Below are positions 1 to 7,915 of a DNA stretch of 34,971 nucleotides, one piece after another. The first letter of the stretch is position 1, and each line of letters opens with the position of its first letter. The translations under genes and the position numbers were made by a program. The stretch is from assembly GCA_021299695.1 (NCBI GenBank), contig JAJTEK010000097.1, positions 1 to 34,971 of the forward strand. Direction: 5' to 3'. This stretch comes from Pirellula sp. (GTDB lineage: Bacteria; Planctomycetota; Planctomycetia; Pirellulales; Pirellulaceae). Under the pieces are notes generated by a model. It had not been told where the DNA came from, searched no databases, and worked only from the letters and a program-made list of their open reading frames with translations.

Positions 1-403
1 AAGACATCCGAATCCGCCAGGTAGGTCTCCCAGACCACCGGCCCTCCCCGCTGAGAATGCTCTTGGAGAGGTCTGGAGAACACGTCTTGGGATCCGCCGG
101 CCAGTTGAGCGCCACGAAAGTTTGCCAGGACACGTAGTCAAAATTCGAATTGGCCACTTCCGCACCTGGTGGTAAGCCTTCAGGGACTTCTGCCAGCACC
201 GGGGTGACTTGCGTCGGAGCCTTGGCGAATGGAGGTCCGGTCTGGGCAATACTCATGGATGAGATTCCAAGAACCAGTGTTGCGAGAATGGTGAGACGAC
301 CGATGTTTCTGGAGAATTGAAATCTCTTGAAGAATTGAGGATCGCAAACCGTTGTGAGTTGAGGAGCGGGGGGATTTGTGGTCATGGATTTTTGCAGGTT
401 CAT
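1..403 (-). CDS. Secreted protein of unknown function, 3'-truncated by window edge, apparent frameshift
   Basis: Reading leftward from the ATG at 403, the frame stays open to the window edge. Residues about 30-52 form a hydrophobic signal-peptide-like stretch ending in SIAQ, so the product is probably exported; the N-terminal extension before it is long, so the start is uncertain. A segment SWQTFVALNWPA is followed in this frame by unconvincing sequence, while the -1 frame continues as GPVVWETYLADSDVF. I recall such W..FVALNWP...WETY blocks from uncharacterised proteins, but I cannot name the family. A single base therefore seems to be missing near 80-105. The gene is the last of a minus-strand run, only 18 bp after the ABM-VOC gene, so it is probably cotranscribed with the VioB-like pair. 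Function unknown. Confidence 0.6.
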   Translation of the reverse strand, partial: MNLQKSMTTNPPAPQLTTVCDPQFFKRFQFSRNIGRLTILATLVLGISSMSIAQTGPPFAKAPTQVTPVLAEVPEGLPPGAEVANSNFDYVSWQTFVALNWPADPKTCSPDLSKSILSGEGRWSGRPTWRIRMS

Positions 404-421
404 TTTCAAAGTCGGAGACGT

Positions 422-1192
422 TTACTGAGTTGGGGAATCGAACGGTTTAATCAAACCAATTGGGTTGCCTTCTGGGTCTTCAACCATGGCAAAGGTGTAG
501 CCATCAACATTTGCGACCTCCATGTGAAGCTTGCCGCCTGCTGCTTCCGCACGCGCGATCGCCGCATCCATATCATCCACTAGAATGTAGAAGTTATGGC
601 CGGGCTCAAATCCAGGGACGCTAGAATTCGCCTGACCGATGCCGCCCAGCAAAGACTGGATCTTTGACGGAAAATGCACATAGGCGAATCCCCCGGTACC
701 GGTCTGGTAGCTCCACCCGAACACCTCTGAGTAGAATGCCTGTGCTCGAGCCTGATCTTGAGCGATGACTTCAAACATGACGCACGGATGCTGGTTCGCC
801 TTCACAATTACGGCTGGATCCGCTCTTGAGGACAATTTGGCGTCACGCACAAATCCGGCATGAAGGGCAAGGAATTGAACCGTCATGAATGGACTGCCAT
901 TGGCGGAAAGGAAGCACTTTCCATGATCCTCCAAGAACCGCTTGAACAAAGGGCCATGGAGGTGATCCATGAATGCATTGGTGTCACGATAGATCTCAAA
1001 GAAAAGGAGCCCTAGAGGGTCCGCTGGCGGCAAGGACTGAAGACTGGAATTCGCACTCGGCACATGCACGAGATAGCTCAGCGTCCCAGGCTCCTGAGCC
1101 TCGACCTTCTGAGCCAACTGTGCCACGGCCATGAGTGCCTCTTGCTCGCAGCCGGGCTTGATAAACCACTGTGATGTGAGATGTAGTGTCAT
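422..1192 (-). CDS. ABM-VOC fusion protein (antibiotic biosynthesis monooxygenase-like plus glyoxalase-like domain)
   Basis: This 256-residue cytoplasmic protein joins two small folds. Residues about 1-110 resemble an antibiotic biosynthesis monooxygenase (ABM, dimeric alpha-beta barrel) domain: an N-terminal strand, a helix, LSYLVH, and FFEIYRD followed by a DHLHGP-like segment. Residues about 130-253 resemble a VOC/glyoxalase domain, with FEVIAQDQARAQAFYSEVFG at its start and MVEDPEGNPIGLIKP at its end, the typical EDPEGN turn. Such domains act on small aromatic or quinone-like molecules, or simply bind them, so the substrate cannot be deduced. It lies 24 bp downstream of the ferritin-like gene and 18 bp upstream of the secreted gene on the same strand. 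An operon role with the VioB-like proteins, for instance in processing or oxidising their product, is inference. Confidence 0.8.
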   Translation of the reverse strand: MTLHLTSQWFIKPGCEQEALMAVAQLAQKVEAQEPGTLSYLVHVPSANSSLQSLPPADPLGLLFFEIYRDTNAFMDHLHGPLFKRFLEDHGKCFLSANGSPFMTVQFLALHAGFVRDAKLSSRADPAVIVKANQHPCVMFEVIAQDQARAQAFYSEVFGWSYQTGTGGFAYVHFPSKIQSLLGGIGQANSSVPGFEPGHNFYILVDDMDAAIARAEAAGGKLHMEVANVDGYTFAMVEDPEGNPIGLIKPFDSPTQ

Positions 1193-1216
1193 GGAAAAAA
1201 TTGAAGCTGGAAGGGC

Positions 1217-2272
1217 TTAACCCGAGATGCCCGGATTCACAGGCTGATACTCAAAACTTGGTCCGGTAAACACCGTGGGATCCGGAATGCCGGCCATCAT
1301 TGCCTTGGCCTGCCCCTTGAGCGACATCATCAGCCCGATAGCAATGTTCATCCGGTTCTGGCTGGCATCACCGTTGAACAGCGCGTGCAAGGCCGACAGC
1401 AAGCTGGTGTAAGTGTAATTAAAATTGTTGTTTGCACTCGCCTGAACCGAGCCAGGCGGATATGGGCACAATGCCGGATTGGTGGTCACCGGGTAAACGC
1501 CCGTGGGGTCGAACGGAATGGGTGCGCCATTGTAGGCATAACCTCCAGGGGCTGTGGTATCTGCGACGAGCTGGTAACCCTTCTGGATCTCCATGAACCG
1601 GTAGTAATGCGCCGGAGCATCGACGATGCCGCCGCCCTCGAGCGGCGAGGTCGTCGTTCCCTCTCCCTGCTCGATGATGGTATTGATCGCCTGCTGCGCG
1701 GTCGCCACATTGACTACCACCACGGACTCCCTCATCAGATCCGGCCCGACCTGATTCCTCGGTGGATTGACGAAAGCACCATCACCCAGCGTGGCGATGG
1801 CATCGGAAATCGCCGTGTAGAATTGTCCGATGGTTACGTGCGACTCGACAGGATTTGCTGCGAGAGATCGGTAGACCAACGGATCTTCGGGCTCTTCAAT
1901 CCGCAAAAAGGTCTTCAGTTGAGTCATCGAAAATGGAGCGAGATTGACCGTGAGATCCCCCTCAATCCCGCCAGGAAGCGGACCTGGATACGTTGGAATA
2001 AAATTCGGGGTGTCGATCTCTGGTGCTCCGCCCAGGGCATTGAGCACATTGGAGGCAAGTGTCATGTGCAGCATTTCCTCGACCACCACCGACTGGAGGA
2101 TGTCAGCAATTTGCCGGTTTTTGCCAGCATCCAGCGAGTAGAGCGCATACAAATAAGGTGGGATCGTCGCATGCTCTAACTTGATGGCGCTTTGGAGAGT
2201 GGCGCACACGCCCTGAGGTGTGATTGATGGACCCGTGATGCCCTGAAGCAGGGAACGATGTACGAGAAACAT
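1217..2272 (-). CDS. Ferritin-like protein resembling the C-terminal half of VioB/RebD/StaD
   Basis: The 351-residue protein carries the ferritin-like domain of the VioB type (Pfam Ferritin-like, PF12902). Visible signatures are LEHATIPPYLYALYS (E33, H34), an EExxH motif in VVVEEMLHM (E65, E66, H69), then IGQFY near residue 149 and EQGEG...AHYYRFMEI near 201-228, which can supply the remaining carboxylate and His ligands. In VioB, which couples two molecules of indole-3-pyruvate imine in violacein synthesis, this module is the C-terminal half of a protein of about 1000 residues. Here it is a separate gene 30 bp downstream of a gene resembling the N-terminal half. There is no signal peptide, so it should be cytoplasmic. 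Family membership is well supported; the reaction is not, because many proteins of this family have unknown substrates. Confidence 0.85.
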   Translation of the reverse strand: MFLVHRSLLQGITGPSITPQGVCATLQSAIKLEHATIPPYLYALYSLDAGKNRQIADILQSVVVEEMLHMTLASNVLNALGGAPEIDTPNFIPTYPGPLPGGIEGDLTVNLAPFSMTQLKTFLRIEEPEDPLVYRSLAANPVESHVTIGQFYTAISDAIATLGDGAFVNPPRNQVGPDLMRESVVVVNVATAQQAINTIIEQGEGTTTSPLEGGGIVDAPAHYYRFMEIQKGYQLVADTTAPGGYAYNGAPIPFDPTGVYPVTTNPALCPYPPGSVQASANNNFNYTYTSLLSALHALFNGDASQNRMNIAIGLMMSLKGQAKAMMAGIPDPTVFTGPSFEYQPVNPGISG

Positions 2273-2302
2273 AAGAAATTTTTGGTTTGAGTTAGAATAT
2301 GA

Positions 2303-4114
2303 TTATTGTTTCCGAAGGATCAGACGGCGGGCCGCAGCTGCTGCTTTTCCCCCCTTGGGCATGGCCAAGCCCGTGAGATTTCCCACTGCAGGTTCTGGAA
2401 TATCCGCAGTATTTGCCCTCGCCGGGACCTCTCCAGGCAAGGGATTTTTCAGCCAGGCAAGAATCGCATTACGCTTGGCCGGAGAAAGATCCCGCGTCAC
2501 CGGCATCGAATTCGGATCCTCAGGATGAAGGCCGAAGGCAAGGAGCAACAGCCTCGCATTCTTCACCACAGCGTCATAATTCCCTAGATCGAGGAAGCGG
2601 TTCATGACCGGATAAAGATTGGCGTATTGCTGGAAGATCGGCTGAAGATCCGTCCATGTCACCGGGTTTGCCGGAGTAAACCCACTCCACAACAAGATGC
2701 TGATAAAGTTCCACTGATTTACCGGACCGTTGTAGGTTTGCGCATCGGAAAACGCAGGCCGGACACCATAAACCTGACCGTCGATCCCGTAGTCAGTGCC
2801 ATTATTAAAAAAGCGGGGCGTTCCGGGATCTCTGGTATGGAGGGTCAACACCGCAAGACCATTGCTGTCGGTGACCGCAGTCGGGTTAAATGCTAGGGCA
2901 TCTTCCGGCACCGCCACCGGCGGACTTGGAGCCACATAGGGAGAATCGCTGCTGACCTGGCCGACCTGCGTTTGGAGTTGGGAAGAATCCAGCTGGAAGT
3001 TTACTCCCACGCCCGCCAGCGGTTTTCCGAACCGCATCGCATAAACGGGAATCTCGACCGTCTCATCAGGGCTCATCCGGTAGACAAATCGATCCGCACG
3101 AACGAAGGAACTGCTGCTCGATTCACTGATCCACACTCCCGCATCTCCTGAAATGAGAAGTGGAGATGATGCGACTGCCTGGAGCTGTACCGGACTCAAG
3201 GGCAGGGAGACAATGCCAGCCGTGTCCGCATACCAGTTGGGATTCTGGACATATCCACCCGCCCCCGATGTTGGAATCACACCGATCGCGACCTTCGTGC
3301 CCGCGGGATCACCAGGCAAGGCAGTGGGATCACAGATGCTCAAGGTGAGATCACCTTGGGGGTTGATCGCACCGCCTGGCGCCGCCGTGCTCAGCGCATT
3401 ACCCAGGTCCAGGTAAATACAGCTCGCGGTTTCGTCCACGACTGCTGAGCAGAAGTTGATCGCTCCGAGCGGTTTGAAGAAATTTGCTTGGACATCCGGC
3501 CCTGCTGTTGTCGCCATGAACTGTCGACCCACTACCATGTGGCGAGGCTCGCTGGCTGTTGCCGGTCCTATGGAGCCCACAATGCGACCGGTCATAAAAT
3601 CAGGAGAGGTGTTGTCCATAATAAGCCCGTCGACATTAAACTTGATCGAGAGCAGGCCTGTCCTGGCTGCCTGCCTCAAGGCCGATAAGAAGGGGGATGC
3701 CGACACATCGCACCACTGGAGGTTCGTCAGGACAGACTGATACATCGCCCCAGCCCCTACGTCCCCCTCGACCGAACCCGTCGCGCGATCCCAGATGTCG
3801 GCGAAGGCATCAACCAGCTTCGCCGGCACCCTCCCATCTGTATCGGCCACAATGTAACCAAGCACAGGGTCGCCCGAGGTTACCGCTCCGGTCGGCATCC
3901 ACGCCGCCGTGACCTTACAACCCAAAAAACGCCAGGCAGCATCCCCTTGGGGATTGAACCAGCCGTTTGGGGGGCTCATTTTTGGCCCTTGCAGGTTTTG
4001 ATAACTGGACTTGAAAGCCGCATTGTCGAAATGCGCCGGATCATTGTTCACGGTCGAGACATTCGCTTGAAACCGACCTGCAAAGTGGAGACGGAGCGCG
4101 TTTAGATAACTCAT
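2303..4114 (-). CDS. Large protein resembling the N-terminal half of VioB/RebD/StaD
   Basis: The 603-residue protein starts MSYLNALRLHFAGRFQANV with NNDP shortly after. This matches in layout the VioB N-terminus as I recall it (an xxRIHFRGxxxxNxPTxNxDP pattern). Near residues 490-565 it has LYPVMNRFLDLGNYDAVV and MPVTRDLSPAKRNAIL, which parallel the VioB segment just before its ferritin-like half (YPFMSDK..., MPSTRELSAPKA...). The middle is beta-rich with no obvious motif. There is no signal peptide. The next gene encodes the ferritin-like half, so together they look like a two-subunit version of what is one chain in violacein and rebeccamycin pathways. No amino-acid oxidase (VioA/RebO) gene is visible in the window. 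Confidence is good for the homology by pattern and low for substrate. Confidence 0.72.
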   Translation of the reverse strand: MSYLNALRLHFAGRFQANVSTVNNDPAHFDNAAFKSSYQNLQGPKMSPPNGWFNPQGDAAWRFLGCKVTAAWMPTGAVTSGDPVLGYIVADTDGRVPAKLVDAFADIWDRATGSVEGDVGAGAMYQSVLTNLQWCDVSASPFLSALRQAARTGLLSIKFNVDGLIMDNTSPDFMTGRIVGSIGPATASEPRHMVVGRQFMATTAGPDVQANFFKPLGAINFCSAVVDETASCIYLDLGNALSTAAPGGAINPQGDLTLSICDPTALPGDPAGTKVAIGVIPTSGAGGYVQNPNWYADTAGIVSLPLSPVQLQAVASSPLLISGDAGVWISESSSSSFVRADRFVYRMSPDETVEIPVYAMRFGKPLAGVGVNFQLDSSQLQTQVGQVSSDSPYVAPSPPVAVPEDALAFNPTAVTDSNGLAVLTLHTRDPGTPRFFNNGTDYGIDGQVYGVRPAFSDAQTYNGPVNQWNFISILLWSGFTPANPVTWTDLQPIFQQYANLYPVMNRFLDLGNYDAVVKNARLLLLAFGLHPEDPNSMPVTRDLSPAKRNAILAWLKNPLPGEVPARANTADIPEPAVGNLTGLAMPKGGKAAAAARRLILRKQ

Positions 4115-4325
4115 GGTAGGTTCGCCGCGGATCGTGTGATTTCTGGATGCTTATCAAAAAAACGATGTCTGTCATTGAAGAGCGTAGAAAGTTACTCGTC
4201 TTGGACGCTTCAACAAACACTACTGATCAACGCGATTTCTGCGGCTGGACCGTCCCAGGTATTCCGCTAAGTTTTTCAAAAACTGGCTACCTTCAGTGCG
4301 TTGGCCTCTGTTCGCTTGTGCCAAG

Positions 4326-4949
4326 TCACAGCGAATGACTCCGCTTTGTGATTCTCAAATCGACCGCTGGTGGTTCCGGCTCACCGGGTGGCTCAGGCGA
4401 GCGATCCTGCAACCGGTTGAAAAGCCAAGATCGGGAGAAACTCCAGTAGCGATTGGCGGTGGTTCGGGAGATTTGCAGTAATACGGCGGCTTCGTCGAGT
4501 GTCAGGCCGGAGAAGTATCGAAGCTTAACCAATTCCGCCTTTTTCGCACTCTTCTGCTCCAAGGCCTCGAGAGCTTCCTGCAGGGCAAACAATTCTTCTA
4601 ATTCCAACGAGCCCGATTGGCATGACTCGGACAACCCCACACGAATGCGATCGCCGCCATGTTTCACGCGCCGCATTCTGCGCGTGTGATCGATCAGAAT
4701 GCGCCGCATTTCGTCAGCGGCTGCAGCAAAAAAGTGGCCTGGATGGTCCCATTGCCGACCGTCAGCTTTTAACCGCAGGTAAGCGTCGTGTACCAAGTCG
4801 CAGGAGTCGAAAAAGTTGCCACTGTTCTCGTTCGCCAGACGTTGTCTGGCCAGAAGCAGCAGCTGGTTGTAGACCAAAGGCAACAGACGCTCCGACGAGA
4901 TCGGGGCGTGTTGTTCGATTGCCGGATCCAATTCTGAGTTGTTAAGCAT
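4326..4949 (-). CDS. ECF-family RNA polymerase sigma factor, planctomycete type
   Basis: About 207 residues from the ATG at 4949; an upstream TTG start at 4988 is also open but less likely. The sequence has the ECF-like sigma-70 pattern (PF07638 type): ERLLPLVYNQLLLLARQRLA, then the region 2 core DLVHDAYLRLKA and HFFAAAADEMRRILIDHTRR, and a region 4 helix-turn-helix with KLRYFSGLTLDEAAVLLQIS followed by RTTANRYWSFSRSWLFNRL. It should recruit core polymerase to a specific promoter class in the cytoplasm. It lies 211 bp upstream of the VioB-like run on the same strand, so the two could be linked, with a promoter in the gap. In planctomycetes these factors often sit next to Ser/Thr kinases; none is seen here. 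The regulatory link to the run is inference. Confidence 0.88.
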   Translation of the reverse strand: MLNNSELDPAIEQHAPISSERLLPLVYNQLLLLARQRLANENSGNFFDSCDLVHDAYLRLKADGRQWDHPGHFFAAAADEMRRILIDHTRRMRRVKHGGDRIRVGLSESCQSGSLELEELFALQEALEALEQKSAKKAELVKLRYFSGLTLDEAAVLLQISRTTANRYWSFSRSWLFNRLQDRSPEPPGEPEPPAVDLRITKRSHSL

Positions 4950-5586
4950 GAAAGGGAGTTGGAAGTCGTGTCGGTGCGCACATGACAATGGTGGTGACTG
5001 TAATCGACGCTGAAATAGACGTGGGAGGTAAGTAAAACGTGACCACTAATGATTGTCCACAAAACAACTCGCCCGATTGAGCGTAGCGGAGTTAAAAGTT
5101 TATGAAGTTCGACCTTGGTAATTTCATTCATTTGTCTGCTTTTATCCCAATTTGAAGTCGTTACCGCTCCGCGTTGAAATGGCGGAAAGAACCACCTGCT
5201 GATCGACATGATTTTCCCAATCCTTTGTGCCCGCATTTGCGATGCGGACGGCTTTTTGGATAACGAACGCTATGCTGGAAAAAGCTCGGGGACTGCCACC
5301 AGGGTTTCTGCTCAAGGCACGTGGCTCTTGTTGGTCGGGCGATTCTCAAGGTCCTCGACTCTTGCCCGCGCCCTCGAATCGATGATGCCTCGAATGGGGA
5401 CAATCGTTCTACGATGGGACGCTCGCCAAGTTGCCTGTAGGCTCAAGCAGCGGGTGGCTGGCAATAGATTGAGCGGCGGTGTACGCTAAACTTTAGCAAT
5501 GGAAAAAAGTTGCATCCGCAAGCCGAACCGATTAGATTTTTCGAATCTCGTACCCGAACAAAGATTCCATACGTAACGATCCTGAG
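4950..5586. other. Intergenic region between divergent sigma factor and protease genes
   Basis: No convincing gene on either strand. It must hold the promoters of the sigma factor (minus) and the first protease (plus). One perfect hairpin is visible: CCGCAT at 5231-5236 and ATGCGG at 5242-5247 with a 5-nt loop, and a TTTTT run starts shortly after it. This resembles a weak terminator on the plus strand, but no plus-strand gene ends just before it. Nothing else stands out. Confidence 0.5.
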
Positions 5587-6546
5587 GTGTTCGCCTCGGT
5601 CTTCAAACTGCTCAAGAAGTACGAAGACAAAGATGGATTCGCTCTAGAAGCCGCGACCCAATCCCCCCTGGATTCACTCTTCGACAGCTTGCCCAAGGAA
5701 ACTTTGCAGCTCGAAAGCTATTCGTATTCCCAAAACGGCTTTGAATTGGATGTCTATAGAGAGGAAAAATGGTCTCTCCCAGACGACCGACTTTTACTCG
5801 AAGCGATCGTCCAGCGACGCGGAAGGCCTTCGCTGTGGATCCAAAATGGGATTTGGCAAGATCCCGGTATTCCCGAATTGCAGTTGCGTCTAACCCAAGC
5901 GCGAAATCAAATCGCTCCTTGCTTCGACAAAGTAGGTCGAATCGATGGAGAATATGGTATGTTGGGTACAGGGTGGCTTTTCGATGAAAATCGACTTGTT
6001 ACCAACGCTCATGTCGCAGTTCAGTTTTGTGGACAATCCAACGGTAGTGAGGTGCTTTTCGAGATCCAGGAACAAGCGGTTTTTAATAACGCCGAACAAC
6101 CCAAAAGGGAAGCTCAGTTCTGCGCAAGATTGGACAAGTTACTGGCATACTCCCCTCTCAATCTCGACATTGCCGTCTTTGAACTAAAGTGGCTAGAGGA
6201 AAATCGACGGCCAGGTTACTTGTCCATCTCCGATCGTCAAGTTACACCTGGATTGGACGTGATGGCCATTGGTTACCCAGCTGACGATTCTCGTGAGCAT
6301 CAATTCGATTTACTGAGCAATTTCGAAGGTGATTTTGAAATCAAGCGGCTTTCTCCAGGGCGACTGATGAGCATCTTCGACGACGACAGTTTCCTACACG
6401 ATTGCAGTACCCTTGGAGGATCCTCTGGTTCACCTATCATTTGTTTGGACACCGGACTTGTTGTAGGTCTGCATTTTTCCGGAAAATCCGAGTCGTCCAA
6501 CCGTGCAATCAACCCCAATAAACTATCCAAGGCCCTCAAAGGCTGA
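5587..6546 (+). CDS. Cytoplasmic trypsin-like serine protease with N-terminal domain
   Basis: The frame opens after a TAG at 5533 and has no ATG before this GTG, so GTG at 5587 is the best start; the ribosome site is unclear. The product is 319 residues with no signal peptide. Residues about 1-110 form an N-terminal domain containing LLLEAIVQRRGRPSLWIQNG (68-87), a motif shared with two other proteases of the island. The trypsin fold follows, with all three catalytic positions visible: H142 in VTNAHVA, D194 in NLDIAVFEL, S280 in GGSSGSP. The tail SNRAINPNKLSKAL ends the protease without any effector domain. It may be a processing or activating protease for the neighbouring effectors, but no substrate is known. 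The membrane protease gene follows after only 10 bp, so the two are an operon. Confidence 0.85.
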   Translation: MFASVFKLLKKYEDKDGFALEAATQSPLDSLFDSLPKETLQLESYSYSQNGFELDVYREEKWSLPDDRLLLEAIVQRRGRPSLWIQNGIWQDPGIPELQLRLTQARNQIAPCFDKVGRIDGEYGMLGTGWLFDENRLVTNAHVAVQFCGQSNGSEVLFEIQEQAVFNNAEQPKREAQFCARLDKLLAYSPLNLDIAVFELKWLEENRRPGYLSISDRQVTPGLDVMAIGYPADDSREHQFDLLSNFEGDFEIKRLSPGRLMSIFDDDSFLHDCSTLGGSSGSPIICLDTGLVVGLHFSGKSESSNRAINPNKLSKALKG

Positions 6547-6556
6547 GTAAACAACC

Positions 6557-7915
6557 ATGACCGATCAAGCGACCGATAGACCCCGTTGCTATGTTTGGCA
6601 AATCGAAGCCTTTCAGGATCGCAATCCCCAGGAAAGCTCCAGTCAAGGAAGTGGAGTCATTGTTGCACTCAGGAAGAAAGGAGAACAAAGATTCCGGAAC
6701 TATTTGATTACGTGTGCCCACGTGGTAAAAGATCCGTCCAAGCCGTCAAGCCCCTTTAAATCGAACATCGTCATCCACCCCTCCGGCCATGGTTTCATAC
6801 CTTATAAACCAGGAGATGCGTGGCCCGAGGCCGAAGACGATGGGATTTTCACAGGCAAAGTGTGGGATATGCTCCAGCGTCCCGACGGCGCATGGAATGC
6901 TAGCGAACGCTCACAAGAGTCTGATTGGGTTTTGATCGATGTCTCGGAGGATTCGTTTCAGAAGCAGCCCGCTGTTCGGTTTTCCAACCCCAAAAAAACC
7001 AAAGGTAATCTCGATGTCATCGGCTATCCAAACGGCATCAGCGGCCTAAAAACCGGAAACCAGCTCCTGCCAAAATGGAGCAAAGGACTACGACTTGAAC
7101 GTGCATCAAACCAACCTCTAATGCTCAAGCTCGATGGTGGTGATGCGACGGGTCGTGGAATGAGTGGCGGAGGCCTCTTCGATAGCTCGGGTGATTTAGC
7201 CGGTATTTATATCGGGCAGGAGAGGGAAGACGAGACGCGTTACGCGATCGACATCCAAGCGGTCCTGCAGTGTTTCGACCAAAACGATTACGACTATGTC
7301 GTGGGGAGAGCCGTATCAGAAGATCCTTCAACGACCAAGGAGAGAAATTGGAAAGATTTGAACCGTCTTATTCCCTACTCACTGCTTGGTACTTATTTAA
7401 TTGTTGTTGCCGTGCTAAGTGGTCAACGAGCGATTACACCCGTAGACACACCGACCCCACTCTTGATTTTCTGGTCGATGATTATCAGTTTCGCAGCGAT
7501 CCTCCTGTCCTGGTTGATGGCAAGTCGAATTAATAATAGTAAGCTCATCACAGTCGCGGCACTGACGACTATTTCACTTCTTTGTATCGTCTCCTGGTTC
7601 TATATCAATCTTCGCCAGAACAACGTCCATTCGCTGGATTCTAACGAGCCAGGTTTTTATGTGGCTGTCGGCTATGATAATTCGCCGCAATCAGTTCAGG
7701 AACACATCAAGCAAGCCTATCCAACAGAATCCACCAAAGAGTTGCTTGAATTATTCCCACCAAGTAAGAAGGATGATGTAGAAGAAATTTGGACGAAGGA
7801 TTCAATCGCAAAAACACAAAAGCATCTTTTTTGGGGCTGGACATCGTGCCTGATTCTTGGTGCTTGGCTCGCAGGTCTTGGCGTTCAATCAGTATTCAAA
7901 TCCCGGCTAGTTTGA
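6557..7915 (+). CDS. Membrane-anchored trypsin-like serine protease with four C-terminal transmembrane helices
   Basis: 452 residues from an ATG 10 bp after the preceding protease gene. The protease domain is first: GSGVIVA, H55 in LITCAHVV, D123 in ESDWVLIDV, S203 in GRGMSGGGLF. There is no signal peptide, so this domain should face the cytoplasm. After it come hydrophobic segments at about 271-289, 300-322, 330-350 and 424-444, with a 70-residue loop (351-423) between the third and fourth; by the usual topology that loop is outside. Unlike the other three proteases it lacks the LEAI...RP N-terminal domain. The layout suggests a membrane sensor or effector coupled to a cytosolic protease. 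That is inference. Its 3' end overlaps the convergent secreted-protein gene by 9 bp. Confidence 0.83.
   Translation: MTDQATDRPRCYVWQIEAFQDRNPQESSSQGSGVIVALRKKGEQRFRNYLITCAHVVKDPSKPSSPFKSNIVIHPSGHGFIPYKPGDAWPEAEDDGIFTGKVWDMLQRPDGAWNASERSQESDWVLIDVSEDSFQKQPAVRFSNPKKTKGNLDVIGYPNGISGLKTGNQLLPKWSKGLRLERASNQPLMLKLDGGDATGRGMSGGGLFDSSGDLAGIYIGQEREDETRYAIDIQAVLQCFDQNDYDYVVGRAVSEDPSTTKERNWKDLNRLIPYSLLGTYLIVVAVLSGQRAITPVDTPTPLLIFWSMIISFAAILLSWLMASRINNSKLITVAALTTISLLCIVSWFYINLRQNNVHSLDSNEPGFYVAVGYDNSPQSVQEHIKQAYPTESTKELLELFPPSKKDDVEEIWTKDSIAKTQKHLFWGWTSCLILGAWLAGLGVQSVFKSRLV

Noticed and set aside
1385-2179. 264-codon plus-strand frame opposite the ferritin-like gene
   Set aside because: It is antisense to a well-supported family member, is Arg/His/Ile-rich in a way typical of shadow frames, and has no domain.
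4769-5236. 155-codon minus-strand frame upstream of the sigma factor
   Set aside because: Mostly overlaps the sigma factor in another frame, and the non-overlapping part shows no protein-like features.
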